Program-made: the position numbers and the translations under genes
Shown here: piece by piece, positions 1 to 7,953 of the stretch
Position numbering within the stretch: the first letter of the stretch is position 1
Layout: the number at the start of each line of letters is the position of its first letter
Notes under the pieces: model-generated
The model's database searches: none
The model's input: only the letters and a program-made list of their open reading frames with translations
What the model was told of the DNA's origin: nothing
DNA from: Bacteroidota bacterium
GTDB lineage: Bacteria > Bacteroidota > Bacteroidia > AKYH767-A > JAHEYN01
DNA length: 41,734 bases
Direction: 5' to 3'
Assembly: GCA_023251555.1 (NCBI GenBank)
Contig: JAHEYN010000022.1
Span: 3,213-44,946, forward strand

Positions 1-1
1 C

Positions 2-70
2 TATGACGAGGATAAGAAAAAAGATGAGAAACGATCCCTCATCACCCGGATATTTAAACCAAAAACATGA
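2..70 (+). CDS. C-terminal end of an unidentified protein (partial)
   Basis: Only the last 22 codons lie in the window. They encode a very charged tail (YDEDKKKDEKRS, then LITRIFKPKT) and end in TGA at 68-70. The stop overlaps the rfbC start codon in an ATGA arrangement, so the two genes are probably translationally coupled in one operon. The fragment is too short to assign a family. The context (epimerase, then a WecA-like transferase) suggests a glycan-related gene, but that is inference only. Confidence 0.5.
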   Translation, partial: YDEDKKKDEKRSLITRIFKPKT

Positions 71-609
71 CAGTAACACCCACTCCCCTCAGCGGAGCAC
101 TAGTGATTCACCCGCAGGTTTATCATGATACCCGCGGGTATTTTTACGAACTTTTTAATAAAAACAAATTCGCAGAACATGCTCTCCCGGCAGAGTTCGT
201 GCAGGATAATTTTTCAAAATCCCAGAAAAACACGCTCAGAGGTCTGCACTTTCAGAATCCTCCTTACACGCAGGGGAAATTAGTATTCGCCGTTACAGGA
301 AAGGTACTCGACGTGATAGTGGATATACGAAAAAATTCCCCGACCTACGGGAAAAATTTTACCGTTGAACTGAGCGAAGAAAACAAAACAATGCTATGGA
401 TTCCCCCCGGCTTTGCACATGGATTCCTCACACTCGAAGACAATACCATTTTTTCGTACAAGTGCACCAATGTATATCATCAGCCTTCTGAATCCGGTAT
501 CAGGTGGAATGACCCGTTCCTGGGTATATCATGGAAAATCAAAAATCCTATCCTCTCGGAAAAGGATTTGAATCAGCCGCTCTGGAAAGACTTTGTAAGC
601 TTGTTTTAA
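67..609 (+). CDS. rfbC: dTDP-4-dehydrorhamnose 3,5-epimerase
   Basis: Cytosolic cupin-fold enzyme that epimerises dTDP-4-keto-6-deoxyglucose at C3 and C5 in dTDP-L-rhamnose synthesis. At 180 aa it has the usual family length. RGLHFQ carries the expected catalytic His61, QGKLV follows, PPGFAHGF is at 113-120, the expected catalytic Tyr131 lies in FSYKCTN, and RWNDP is near residue 146. The ATG overlaps the upstream stop (ATGA). No rfbA, rfbB or rfbD is visible here, so the other pathway genes may lie upstream, outside the window. The next gene transfers a sugar phosphate to a lipid carrier, which fits a surface-glycan cluster. Confidence 0.93.
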   Translation: MTVTPTPLSGALVIHPQVYHDTRGYFYELFNKNKFAEHALPAEFVQDNFSKSQKNTLRGLHFQNPPYTQGKLVFAVTGKVLDVIVDIRKNSPTYGKNFTVELSEENKTMLWIPPGFAHGFLTLEDNTIFSYKCTNVYHQPSESGIRWNDPFLGISWKIKNPILSEKDLNQPLWKDFVSLF

Positions 610-659
610 ATTCAGATATTTTTTAAATTTACGCCTCTCATCTCCATCCCCATTTATTA

Positions 660-1781
660 ATGGCAAAAGTTTACTATTACCCTTTTGTTTACATTGTTTT
701 CTTTTTCTGTTCTGTTCTTTTCTCAGTACTCACCAACGGACTGTTCCTGAAATTTGCAACTACCCTTGGAATCCGCGGTCAGGATAAAGAAACCGTCATC
801 CGCTGGGGACCCCAGTCCAAGCCTGCCATAGGCGGACTTAGTTTCTATATTATTTTTCTCCTTTCCATCACCTGTTATTCAATATTCTTTGATATTAACC
901 AGGTTTTCCTCAACAAGCAATTTGTGGGACTGCTTTTATCCTCTACTGTCGGGTTCCTCATAGGGCTTGCCGACGATGCCTACAACACAAAGCCATTCCT
1001 GAAATTTGCCGCCCAGATTACATGCGGACTCATCCTCATTGCATCAGGAGTATATATTGATATCTCCGGTTCCATGCTTCTGAATTATTTTATCACCCTG
1101 TTCTGGGTTGTCGGGATCATGAACTCCATCAATATGCTGGACAATATGGATGCTATTGCATCTCTCGTTTCTGCAAGTATTATACTTGCCGCTATGGCCG
1201 TGATCTTCTTCCTGTATGATTATACCCGTAACATTCATTCCTTTATTCTCACCGGGGTCCTCGCATCCCTCTTAGGATTCCTCTATTTCAACTGGCACCC
1301 AGCCAAAATATATATGGGGGACACAGGCAGCCAGTTTCTGGGGGCATTTCTGTCGGCCGTCGGGATTATCTACTTCTGGAATTCAGAATATTCCATTTTT
1401 CATGACGGAACACCTAAGATCGAACATCTCTCATACCTGACTGTCAGGAACCTCGTCCTTCCCCTTCTTGTTTTTATTATCCCCATCATTGATACTTCAG
1501 TCGTGGTGATAAACCGTATATCCAAAGGAAAATCACCTTTTATCGGAGGGAAAGATCATACCTCACATACCCTCGCAAAAATGGGCCTCTCCGACCGGCA
1601 GGTGGCACTCGCATTTTCTTTAATATCCGGTATCTCACTTGTGCTGGTAATAATCATCGTGCACTATATCCTGACATGGAACCCCTATTACTCCGCTGCC
1701 CTCATCGCTTATTTTCTTTTACTCTTCTCCTGCTTTATTTTCCTCGCAAGAAAATTCAAACACTCCGAAGCAGAAAAATGA
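660..1781 (+). CDS. WecA/MraY-family polyprenyl-phosphate sugar-1-phosphate transferase
   Basis: Polytopic inner-membrane glycosyltransferase family 4 protein (373 aa, about ten hydrophobic segments). The family moves a HexNAc-1-phosphate from a UDP-sugar to undecaprenyl phosphate, starting O-antigen or related glycans. Visible family motifs are GLADDAYN with the Asp pair 105-106, NSINMLDNMDA at 155-165, GDTGSQFLG from 220, and GGKDHTSHTL, the His-containing cytoplasmic loop. WecA-type is more likely than MraY because there is no murein cluster here and the loop reads GGKDH. The acceptor sugar cannot be told from sequence. The stop overlaps the next start (ATGA at 1778-1781). Confidence 0.88.
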   Translation: MAKVYYYPFVYIVFFFCSVLFSVLTNGLFLKFATTLGIRGQDKETVIRWGPQSKPAIGGLSFYIIFLLSITCYSIFFDINQVFLNKQFVGLLLSSTVGFLIGLADDAYNTKPFLKFAAQITCGLILIASGVYIDISGSMLLNYFITLFWVVGIMNSINMLDNMDAIASLVSASIILAAMAVIFFLYDYTRNIHSFILTGVLASLLGFLYFNWHPAKIYMGDTGSQFLGAFLSAVGIIYFWNSEYSIFHDGTPKIEHLSYLTVRNLVLPLLVFIIPIIDTSVVVINRISKGKSPFIGGKDHTSHTLAKMGLSDRQVALAFSLISGISLVLVIIIVHYILTWNPYYSAALIAYFLLLFSCFIFLARKFKHSEAEK

Positions 1782-2755
1782 AAAAAGGAATTGCCGCCCT
1801 TTTCCTGTTTATCCTGGTATTTGTTTGCACAGAACTTTTCACCTTCTCCTCCGCTACAAATGAACCGGCTGATAAAGCACGGCCGGATACCTCCGGGAGT
1901 AAAAAGAATTACTATATCTCTGCAATAGAACTCCCGGCTGACCTTAATTTCGCAGGAGAAAAGATTCCTCTTGACCTGTTCGACATCCATGAACGGATGG
2001 ACAAAGAACTGCTTATCAATACCTACTGGCAGTCCCAGACACTCCTGCTTCTTAAAAGGGCCAGCCGCTGGTTCCCTCTGATCGAACCTATCCTCAAAAG
2101 CAATAACGTGCCCGATGATTTTAAATACCTCGCCGTCGCCGAAAGCGGGCTTCAGAACGTGGTCTCTCCTGCAAAAGCCTCAGGCTACTGGCAGTTCCTC
2201 AGCGCCGCCGGGAAAAAATACGGACTGGAAATCTCTGACGAGGTGGATGAAAGGTACCATATTGAAAAAGCCACCGAAGCCGCCTGCAGGTACCTGCTTG
2301 ATGCCAACAAAGAACTCGGCAGCTGGACACTCGCTGCCGCTGCATACAATATGGGAACAGAAGGCGTAAAAAAACAACTTGAAAAACAAAGAGTAAAAAA
2401 CTATTATGACCTTTTGCTGAATGAAGAAACCTCAAGGTATATCTTCCGCCTCGTCGCCCTGAAAGAAATTTTTTTCCACCCTGCCCTGTACGGCTACCAT
2501 CTCCGTAAAAAAGATTTATATCCTGCAATACCCTTCACAACTGTAATGGTTGATTCTTCCGTCTCGAACCTTGTTGATTTCGCAGGGGCCAACAATATTA
2601 CATTTAAAACACTGAAGCTCTTCAACCCCTGGCTGCGCCAGAACACTCTCACCAACCCTTCCCGCAAAGAATACTTCATTAAAATACCGGATCCCAGGTT
2701 TGATTACGGAGATTTTCTCCGGAATGGCATGGCCAACGTAGATTCTGTCAACTGA
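1778..2755 (+). CDS. Membrane-anchored or secreted lytic transglycosylase (SLT/MltD-like)
   Basis: Predicted murein lytic transglycosylase of 325 aa. The ATG at 1778 was chosen because it overlaps the previous stop and is followed at once by a signal or anchor segment ([17 protein letters not shown]); an earlier in-frame start would only add sequence overlapping the transferase gene. The SLT fold has the catalytic Glu122 in AVAESGL, then SGYWQF and AAAYNMGT near 187-194. About 100 residues follow with LysM-like spacing ([20 protein letters not shown]), which could bind murein, though a LysM call is weak. The coupling to a lipid-linked sugar transferase places it in an envelope operon. Confidence 0.87.
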   Translation: MKKGIAALFLFILVFVCTELFTFSSATNEPADKARPDTSGSKKNYYISAIELPADLNFAGEKIPLDLFDIHERMDKELLINTYWQSQTLLLLKRASRWFPLIEPILKSNNVPDDFKYLAVAESGLQNVVSPAKASGYWQFLSAAGKKYGLEISDEVDERYHIEKATEAACRYLLDANKELGSWTLAAAAYNMGTEGVKKQLEKQRVKNYYDLLLNEETSRYIFRLVALKEIFFHPALYGYHLRKKDLYPAIPFTTVMVDSSVSNLVDFAGANNITFKTLKLFNPWLRQNTLTNPSRKEYFIKIPDPRFDYGDFLRNGMANVDSVN

Positions 2756-2779
2756 TCTTTTTGACTGCCTTCCGACTGT

Positions 2780-5602
2780 ATGGAAAATGAACTTTTGGAA
2801 ATATTCGGAGCAAGGGTGCACAATCTTAAAAACATTGATGTTTCCATTCCGCGCAATAAGTTAGTGGTTATCACCGGGCTCAGCGGGAGCGGAAAATCTT
2901 CGCTCGCATTTGATACTATCTATGCCGAAGGCCAGAGGCGCTACCTCGAAACTTTTTCAGCATACGCACGGCATTTTATTGGAAATATGGAACGTCCCGA
3001 TGTGGATAAAATCACCGGGCTCAGCCCTGTTATCTCCATAGAGCAGAAAACAACCAATACCAACCCGAGGTCCACCGTGGGAACCATTACGGAGATTTAT
3101 GATTTTCTAAGGCTCCTCTATGCACGGGCATCGGAAGCATTTTCGTACATGACAGGAGAGAAAATGATACGGCTGTCGGAAGATGAAATAATCAAAAGGA
3201 TCCCGGGGGAATATTCGGGAAAAGAAATATTAGTCCTCGCACCCGTCGTGAGGGGCCGGAAGGGTCATTACAGGGAACTCTTTGAACAAATCATCAGGAT
3301 GGGATTTATCAGGGTGCGGGTTGACGGGGAAATCAGGGAACTTAAAAGGCTTATGCAGGTTGACCGCTACAAAACACACGATATCGAAATTGTCGTGGAC
3401 AGGGTCACTGTCCGGGACCAGGCAGACGAAAGGCTTTCCTCATCCGTTAAAACAGCGATGAAGCACGGCAAGGGAACTATCATGGTTGCAGAAGCCGAAA
3501 CCGGTTCCGCCAGGCTTTTCAGCCGCTACCTGATGTGCCCCACCACAGGGATATCCTACGAAGAGCCGGCACCCAATCTCTTTTCTTTTAACTCACCTTA
3601 CGGTGCATGCAAAAAGTGCGGAGGCCTTGGAAGCACACCTGAAATTGATATTAAAACAATTACCCCCCACCCGGAACTCAGCATCAGGAAAGGAGGCCTT
3701 AAACCCCTGGGGGAATACCGCGATACATGGGTTTTCAGGCAAGTCGAAGCCATCGGAAAAAAATACCTCTTCAACCTCAGCACTCCCGTCTCCGAAATCT
3801 CAGCCGAAGCAATGAATGTTATCCTCTTCGGATCAGATGAGATTTTCACTTACCACAGCGAATACCACGGTAAGTACACCAGCAGTTTCGAAGGCATAAT
3901 CAATATACTGCTGAAACAATATACAGATACCCCGCCGGGGAGTACACAATCCTGGATAGAAGGATTCATGCACTCCGTAACATGCACTGAATGCAACGGG
4001 GCAAGGCTGAAAAAGGAATCCCTGTTTTTCAGGATCGACGGAAAAAACATCGCAGAGCTCGCAGAGATGGATATCAGCGTGCTTGGTTCCTGGTTTGAAA
4101 ATATTGAATCCCGCCTGTCACCGAAACAAAACAGTATTGCCCGTGAAGTACTCAAGGAGATACGGAAAAGAATACGTTTTCTTATTGACGTAGGCCTGGA
4201 TTATGTCACTCTAAACAGGAACTCGGTGAGCCTTTCCGGCGGAGAGTCACAGCGCATACGCCTCGCAACACAGATAGGGTCACAGCTCGTGGGCGTACTG
4301 TATATCCTTGACGAACCCAGCATCGGGCTGCACCAGAGAGATAATATGCGGCTGATAAATGCCCTGCAAAACCTCAGGGATATGGGTAACTCCGTTATCG
4401 TGGTTGAACATGACAGGCAGATGATCGAATCCGCAGACCATGTCATTGACCTCGGCCCTGCAGCGGGAATCCACGGAGGGAAAATAGTTGCACAGGGGCC
4501 TCCCGGCAAAATAATTGCATCCGCATCCCTTACTTCCTCATACCTCAGCGGAAAAACAGGAATTGCAATTCCCCCGAAAAGAAGGCGCGGAAACGGGAAA
4601 CACATCTGCCTGAAAGGAGCTTCCGGGCATAACCTCAAAAACATAGAAGTTTGTTTCCCGCTCGGGAACTTTATATGTGTTACAGGTGTTTCGGGAAGCG
4701 GGAAATCATCTCTCGTCAATGAGACGCTCTACCCCATACTGAAAAATCACTTTTACCGCACAACAGACCGCCCCCTCCCTTACCAGTCGGTTTCAGGAAC
4801 AGAACACATTGACAAAGTTATAGAGATTGACCAGTCACCCATAGGCAGGACACCAAGGTCCAACCCCGCCACCTACACGGGGGTTTTTACAGACATACGA
4901 AACCTCTTTTCCATGCTCCCAGAAGCAAAGATACGGGGCTACTCACCGGGGCGCTTCTCCTTCAATGTAAAGGGAGGCCGCTGTGAAACCTGCCAGGGCG
5001 GCGGCATGAAAGTGATTGAAATGAACTTCCTGCCGGATGTCCATGTGCACTGTGAGTCCTGCAATGGACGAAGATACAACCGCGAAACACTCGAAGTGAG
5101 GTATAAAGGCAAGTCCATCAGCGATGTGCTTGACATGAGCATAGCCCAGGCTATGGAGTTCTTTTCAAACATACCCTCCATCCTCCGGAAAATCACTACC
5201 ATGAATGATGTGGGGCTTTCTTACCTCACGCTCGGGCAGGCCTCCACCACCCTCTCCGGGGGAGAAGCACAGCGCGTTAAACTTGCTTCGGAGCTTTCAA
5301 AGAAAGATACGGGTAAAACTTTCTACATCCTTGATGAACCCACAACCGGCCTTCATTTCGAAGACATCAGGATTCTCCTTGATGTACTGAATAAATTAGT
5401 GGACCAGGGAAATACAGTTCTTGTCATAGAACATAATATGGATGTCATTAAAACAGCCGACCATATCATTGACATGGGGCCGGAAGGCGGAATGAAGGGA
5501 GGACAAGTGGCGGCAGAAGGCTCCCCTGAAAATGTGATCAAAAATAAAAACAGCATCACGGCCGGGTTCCTCAAAGAGGAGCTGCGTATTGTAGTAAACT
5601 GA
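2780..5602 (+). CDS. uvrA: Excinuclease ABC subunit A
   Basis: DNA-damage sensor of nucleotide excision repair, a cytosolic tandem ABC ATPase that loads UvrB. The 940 aa length is typical. The first Walker [10 protein letters not shown], is near residue 33 and the second, GVSGSGKSS, near 636; the signatures LSGGESQR (about 483) and LSGGEAQR (about 824) are both intact. The second zinc finger keeps its four Cys (CETC and CESC). The first reads CPTTG and CKKC, so one expected Cys is Thr. The usual Cys pair after LYARASEAF is also missing. I recall this variant in Bacteroidota UvrA, so it is probably lineage-wide and not damage. The gene starts 24 bp after the transglycosylase stop. Confidence 0.97.
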   Translation: MENELLEIFGARVHNLKNIDVSIPRNKLVVITGLSGSGKSSLAFDTIYAEGQRRYLETFSAYARHFIGNMERPDVDKITGLSPVISIEQKTTNTNPRSTVGTITEIYDFLRLLYARASEAFSYMTGEKMIRLSEDEIIKRIPGEYSGKEILVLAPVVRGRKGHYRELFEQIIRMGFIRVRVDGEIRELKRLMQVDRYKTHDIEIVVDRVTVRDQADERLSSSVKTAMKHGKGTIMVAEAETGSARLFSRYLMCPTTGISYEEPAPNLFSFNSPYGACKKCGGLGSTPEIDIKTITPHPELSIRKGGLKPLGEYRDTWVFRQVEAIGKKYLFNLSTPVSEISAEAMNVILFGSDEIFTYHSEYHGKYTSSFEGIINILLKQYTDTPPGSTQSWIEGFMHSVTCTECNGARLKKESLFFRIDGKNIAELAEMDISVLGSWFENIESRLSPKQNSIAREVLKEIRKRIRFLIDVGLDYVTLNRNSVSLSGGESQRIRLATQIGSQLVGVLYILDEPSIGLHQRDNMRLINALQNLRDMGNSVIVVEHDRQMIESADHVIDLGPAAGIHGGKIVAQGPPGKIIASASLTSSYLSGKTGIAIPPKRRRGNGKHICLKGASGHNLKNIEVCFPLGNFICVTGVSGSGKSSLVNETLYPILKNHFYRTTDRPLPYQSVSGTEHIDKVIEIDQSPIGRTPRSNPATYTGVFTDIRNLFSMLPEAKIRGYSPGRFSFNVKGGRCETCQGGGMKVIEMNFLPDVHVHCESCNGRRYNRETLEVRYKGKSISDVLDMSIAQAMEFFSNIPSILRKITTMNDVGLSYLTLGQASTTLSGGEAQRVKLASELSKKDTGKTFYILDEPTTGLHFEDIRILLDVLNKLVDQGNTVLVIEHNMDVIKTADHIIDMGPEGGMKGGQVAAEGSPENVIKNKNSITAGFLKEELRIVVN

Positions 5603-5652
5603 ATCCCGGAAATATTTATAATTATCTTCACAACCCTAAAACCCAACGCCTT

Positions 5653-6360
5653 ATGACCTCAGAAGAAGAAAAAATCAGGAAAGCCTTTGCCGATAAAGAC
5701 TGGCAGGAAATCAAAGCTACAGACACCTGGCAGCTTTTTAAAATTATGGCCGAGTTTGTTGATGGCTTTGATAAAATGGCAAAAATAGGACCCTGCGTTT
5801 CTATTTTCGGATCCGCCCGCACATTGCCGGGCGATAAAAATTACCTGCTCGCCGAAGAAATAGCCTACAAGCTTACGCAGGAAGGTTACGGCATTATTAC
5901 CGGCGGGGGGCCCGGCATCATGGAGGCTGCGAACAAAGGTGCCCAGAAAGGAAAAGGAAAATCCGTGGGGCTGAATATAGAGCTCCCGCACGAACAAACC
6001 TCCAACCCCTTTATAGACAGGGACAAACTCATTAACTTCGACTACTTCTTTGTAAGAAAACTAATGTTCATAAAATACGCACAGGGATTTGTCGTACTCC
6101 CGGGCGGTTTCGGAACCCTCGATGAACTCTTCGAAGCCATCACCCTCATCCAGACAAAAAAAATAGGAAGATTTCCAATTGTTATGGTTGGGAAAAAATA
6201 CTGGGACGGCCTGCTGAAGTGGGTAAACTCTACCCTCATGGATGAAAAAATGATTAGCCCCGAAGACGTTAACCTCTATAAAGTCGTGGATACCGCTGAC
6301 GAAGCCGTTAAGCATATCAACGATTTCTATTCCAAGTACCTGCTTCATCCTAATTTCTAA
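5653..6360 (+). CDS. LOG-family protein (TIGR00730; cytokinin riboside 5'-monophosphate phosphoribohydrolase type)
   Basis: Rossmann-like cytosolic enzyme of 235 aa. The family releases adenine-type bases from nucleoside 5'-monophosphates. Older databases often call it lysine decarboxylase, which is not supported. The diagnostic motifs are GGGPGIMEA (84-92) and PGGFGTLDE (150-158), with Arg135-Lys136 between them as in the active-site set. The N-terminus is about 45 residues longer than the minimal LOG fold. It lies 50 bp after uvrA on the same strand and may be cotranscribed. The physiological substrate in this organism is unknown. Confidence 0.88.
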   Translation: MTSEEEKIRKAFADKDWQEIKATDTWQLFKIMAEFVDGFDKMAKIGPCVSIFGSARTLPGDKNYLLAEEIAYKLTQEGYGIITGGGPGIMEAANKGAQKGKGKSVGLNIELPHEQTSNPFIDRDKLINFDYFFVRKLMFIKYAQGFVVLPGGFGTLDELFEAITLIQTKKIGRFPIVMVGKKYWDGLLKWVNSTLMDEKMISPEDVNLYKVVDTADEAVKHINDFYSKYLLHPNF

Positions 6361-6371
6361 AACACCGCCTA

Positions 6372-6395
6372 TTACTAACATCTCTTGGTTAGTAA
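6372..6395. repeat. Perfect 8-bp inverted repeat after the LOG gene
   Basis: TTACTAAC and GTTAGTAA flank an 8-base loop (ATCTCTTG), starting 12 bp after the LOG stop. No T-run follows on either strand, so it is not a canonical intrinsic terminator. It could stabilise the mRNA 3' end or be a protein-binding site. Confidence 0.5.
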
Positions 6396-6439
6396 GTTAT
6401 AAAAAGCTAAAGGGGCTTATTGCCCTCAAATAGCTTAAA

Positions 6440-6471
6440 TTTGCAAAATCTTTAAAAAAAAGATAAGTTTG
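6440..6471 (+). promoter_or_regulatory. Predicted Bacteroidota-type promoter for the 6488-10044 envelope genes
   Basis: TTTG at 6440-6443 and TAAGTTTG at 6464-6471 match the Bacteroidota -33 (TTTG) and -7 (TAnnTTTG) elements with a 20-bp spacer. A second TAnnTTTG copy, TAAATTTG, sits at 6436-6443 without a clear -33 partner. Transcription would start near 6478, leaving a very short leader before the TTG at 6488. Confidence 0.6.
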
Positions 6472-6487
6472 CGGGTTATAATAAATC

Positions 6488-7003
6488 TTGCAATACAAGG
6501 TTGTGTTTAAAGTTCTGTTCTACCCGTCCCTGATATGCTGTGCCACGGCTATCAATGCATCCGCACAGGAAACAACACCCGTCTCCCCGGATACCGCGTC
6601 CTCGCCCATCTCCATCATTGACACATCTGCACCCGCACCTTCCCCCGCCGGCACTGACTCCCAGGCAGAACAGACGTCCTCTTCTGACAACACCCCAGAC
6701 GCTAAAACATACAGCGACTCAATCGTCGCAAAACGCTCTCTCCCAAAAGAGATTCCACAGCCTGATTACTCCAATTACCATCCGGTAAAAAACACTTCCG
6801 AAGAAAGCGAAACCGCTTCCTTTACTATCAACCCAAACAGCAAAATTCCAGGCGATTTCCAGCCTGCCGATACCGATAAAAATGATAAAATCACCACCGG
6901 GGAGCTCGGAGCCGTTATTGATCATTTCTTTGAAGGAGATAAAGCCTTTACAATAGACAAAATTAATGCACTGATTGATTTCTTTTTCGACCAGCAACCC
7001 TGA
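6488..7003 (+). CDS. Secreted protein with a C-terminal EF-hand/dockerin-like calcium-binding segment
   Basis: 171 aa with no database name I can give. A signal peptide (VLFYPSLICCATAINASAQ) is followed by about 75 residues rich in Ser, Thr, Pro and Ala, which look like a flexible linker. The last 60 residues contain DTDKNDKITTGE, a textbook EF-hand loop (Asp 1 and 3, Asn 5, Glu 12), then AVIDHFFEG and a second half, FTIDKINALIDFFF, without a complete loop. This resembles a one-and-a-half-repeat dockerin. There is no ATG: the frame opens at TTG 6488, or at GTG 6503, which would leave a more normal leader after the predicted promoter. It lies 10 bp before the next gene. Confidence 0.68.
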   Translation: MQYKVVFKVLFYPSLICCATAINASAQETTPVSPDTASSPISIIDTSAPAPSPAGTDSQAEQTSSSDNTPDAKTYSDSIVAKRSLPKEIPQPDYSNYHPVKNTSEESETASFTINPNSKIPGDFQPADTDKNDKITTGELGAVIDHFFEGDKAFTIDKINALIDFFFDQQP

Positions 7004-7013
7004 AAAAACCGAT

Positions 7014-7946
7014 ATGAAAAAACAATATATCTGCTTTATAATCAACACATTAGCATTTTTACTACTAACTGTTAATCTTTCAAATGCCGTAAACGTTTCC
7101 CAGGTGCTGCCCCCCTCTGTTCCTCCCGGGGGAGAATTTAAAGTTTCCGTTACGATTGACAAAGGAACAACCTCCGGTTTTGCAAAGTACCAGGTCGAAC
7201 TTCCGGAAGGACTTACCGCCACGGCCATAGAAACAGAAACAGCTACCTTTTCCTTTACTGACCAGAAAGTGAAATTTATCTGGATGGCACTCCCCGCCTA
7301 CCAGGAGCTGAAAATAGTATTCAGGGTGAAAGTGTCGGAAACTGCAAGCGGCATTAAGAGCATAGGCGGCACCTTCTCTTATATTGAAAACAACGAAACG
7401 CAGAAGTTTGCGGTTACGGCAGCCAACATCTCCATAGAGGGAGGTGTTTCCGCGCAGACTGCAGAGAAAAAGGAAGAACCCTCACCAGCGGCTTCTACAG
7501 GGGATAATTCAGCACCTGCCATGACTGCCAGCAATCCCGCCACAGACAGCAACATGCCCGTTACTCCCTCTGCCGAACCTTCTTCGCAGCCTGCTGCACA
7601 ACCCGCAGTTGCACCGGTAATGCCGGCAACCCTTCCGGCCATGCCCTCTCCTGCTTCTGCATCAGGCGTGACCTATAGAGTTCAGCTTGCAGCAACCCAG
7701 CAGCCTTCACCGGAAAATTCATTTAAAGAAAAATACAATATTGACGGAATAGTCTTTCATGAGTCTTTGAACTCGCTTCATAAATATACTTCCGGCAACC
7801 TCAAACTCTATACCCAGGCCAGAAACTACCGGAATGAAATACGGCTGAAAGGAATTGCAGGCGCCTTTGTTGTCGCATACAACAACGGACAACGCATCAG
7901 CGTGCAGGAAGCTCTCATCATCACAAGGCAAAAATGGGTTAAGTAA
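7014..7946 (+). CDS. Secreted Ig/cohesin-like protein with a C-terminal SPOR-like domain
   Basis: 310 aa. The ATG at 7014 is chosen because it opens directly into a signal peptide (MKKQYICFIINTLAFLLL). Residues about 25-140 form a beta-rich domain (GGEFKVSVTI, SGFAKYQVELPEGL, VKFIWMALP, FSYIENNE) that looks immunoglobulin-like or cohesin-like. A 75-residue Ala/Pro/Ser linker follows. Residues about 220-305 begin with YRVQLAAT and end with GAFVVAYNNGQRISVQEAL, a SPOR-like unit that recurs three times in the next gene. SPOR domains bind denuded glycan strands of murein, so a periplasmic role at the wall is likely but inferred. The neighbours are 10 bp upstream and 7 bp downstream. Confidence 0.72.
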   Translation: MKKQYICFIINTLAFLLLTVNLSNAVNVSQVLPPSVPPGGEFKVSVTIDKGTTSGFAKYQVELPEGLTATAIETETATFSFTDQKVKFIWMALPAYQELKIVFRVKVSETASGIKSIGGTFSYIENNETQKFAVTAANISIEGGVSAQTAEKKEEPSPAASTGDNSAPAMTASNPATDSNMPVTPSAEPSSQPAAQPAVAPVMPATLPAMPSPASASGVTYRVQLAATQQPSPENSFKEKYNIDGIVFHESLNSLHKYTSGNLKLYTQARNYRNEIRLKGIAGAFVVAYNNGQRISVQEALIITRQKWVK

Positions 7947-7953
7947 GAAAAGA

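Noticed and set aside
5653-6360. Lysine decarboxylase
   Set aside because: The PGGxGTxxE motif marks the LOG family; the decarboxylase name is a historical misannotation and no PLP-binding lysine motif is present.
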